A stretch of DNA of 64,000 bases from Brachyhypopomus gauderio (lineage: Eukaryota > Chordata > Actinopteri > Gymnotiformes > Hypopomidae): the NCBI RefSeq assembly GCF_052324685.1, contig NW_027506894.1, forward strand, positions 1,199,690-1,263,689, in the 5' to 3' direction. Below are positions 63,661-64,000 of this stretch, in pieces. The notes beneath the pieces were generated by a model. The model was not told where the DNA came from. It worked only from the letters and a program-made list of their open reading frames with translations, and did no database searches. The position numbers and the translations under genes are program-made. The stretch's first letter is position 1; every line of letters begins with the position of its first letter.

Positions 63661-64000
63661 AGTTACGCAATTGGTGCATTTTCCCCAACCAACAGCTACA
63701 CTCTGGCAAGTCTCAACAGGTTTTACTAAGGAGACATGGGGAGGAATGTTAGTAAACTGAAAGCAACACACTTGGCACTCACAGCGTTGTACAGATAAAG
63801 GAACTGAGGGTGTGAATGAGAACTCAGTTCTTGCACAATCAGTGTTTAACCACAATAGCTGAGTGAGTTCTTAGGAGACCAGTACACGTCCACCAGTCAC
63901 AGCCTTTCACGGTTGGGTTGTTTATCTTTAAACCACATCTTTTCACAACTTTCATCAGGCCCATCACACACTGTCACTTACATGAAGGTTCTCTGTCCAG

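Noticed and set aside
1-64000. tRNA, rRNA or snRNA genes
   Set aside because: No A/B-box plus cloverleaf or conserved RNA sequence was recognised by reading; a tRNAscan or Rfam run would be needed to exclude them.

Overview
The window reads as teleost fish genomic DNA. Genes are split by GT-AG introns, CA/GA microsatellites and minisatellites are everywhere, and the repeats are typical of ray-finned fish: many hAT elements, Tc1-like, PIF/Harbinger, L2-like, Rex1-like and L1-like LINEs, and Ty3/gypsy chromoviruses with solo LTRs. No operon, CRISPR array, tRNA or rRNA was seen. The only host gene I can support is a minus-strand immunoglobulin-superfamily receptor. Its signal-peptide exon is at 42337-42385, and two phase-1 V-type Ig exons are at 7951-8343 and 2751-3068. 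Repeated upstream blocks (160-245, 42518-42592, 42742-42800) and a duplicated segment (440-665 versus 58888-59097) suggest it belongs to a tandem family.

The 34-kb distance between the signal exon and the first Ig exon is explained by a nested transposon stack. Target-site duplications (TSDs) order most of it. A CA-rich minisatellite in the intron (8940-9189 and 41015-41546) was split by a hAT (9190-41014). That holds a second, non-autonomous hAT (9357-39751). The second hAT holds a PIF/Harbinger (9383-24026), a solo LTR (24680-25021), a third hAT (25141-39273) and a MITE (39309-39651). The Harbinger is itself broken by a solo LTR that carries a 945-bp element, by a Tc1 (with a 500-N gap), and by an 8.6-kb array of roughly 2-kb 'AGCCGC' repeats. 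The third hAT holds a long-TIR DNA transposon (25997-38835), which holds a gypsy chromovirus (30434-35841), which holds another solo LTR (31653-32046).

The most interesting object is the long-TIR element at 25997-38835. It has 510-540 bp terminal inverted repeats carrying iterated CTCGCGAGCGTAAAT motifs. Two convergent multi-exon genes lie between them. One is a plus-strand HECT-type E3 ubiquitin ligase with its catalytic Cys, resembling G2E3-like proteins. The other is a minus-strand IS3/retroviral-integrase-like DDE transposase. Both gene models stay open across every exon junction I could trace. The same TIR-encoded leader exon may feed both genes in different reading frames.

The right third (44.7-64 kb) holds a complete LTR element of 2.26 kb with an unusual acidic, repeat-bearing ORF broken by one amber codon, and a hAT with a perfect TSD (48550-51409). 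It also holds an IS630/Tc1-like transposase remnant with a 3.3-kb satellite of 51/54-bp units abutting its Arg/Gly-rich N-terminal coding sequence, a dead Tc1 split by an intact copy of the third hAT family, an L1-like reverse-transcriptase fragment split by a solo LTR, and an internally deleted Rex1-like LINE. Family names come from remembered motifs and were not checked against any database.
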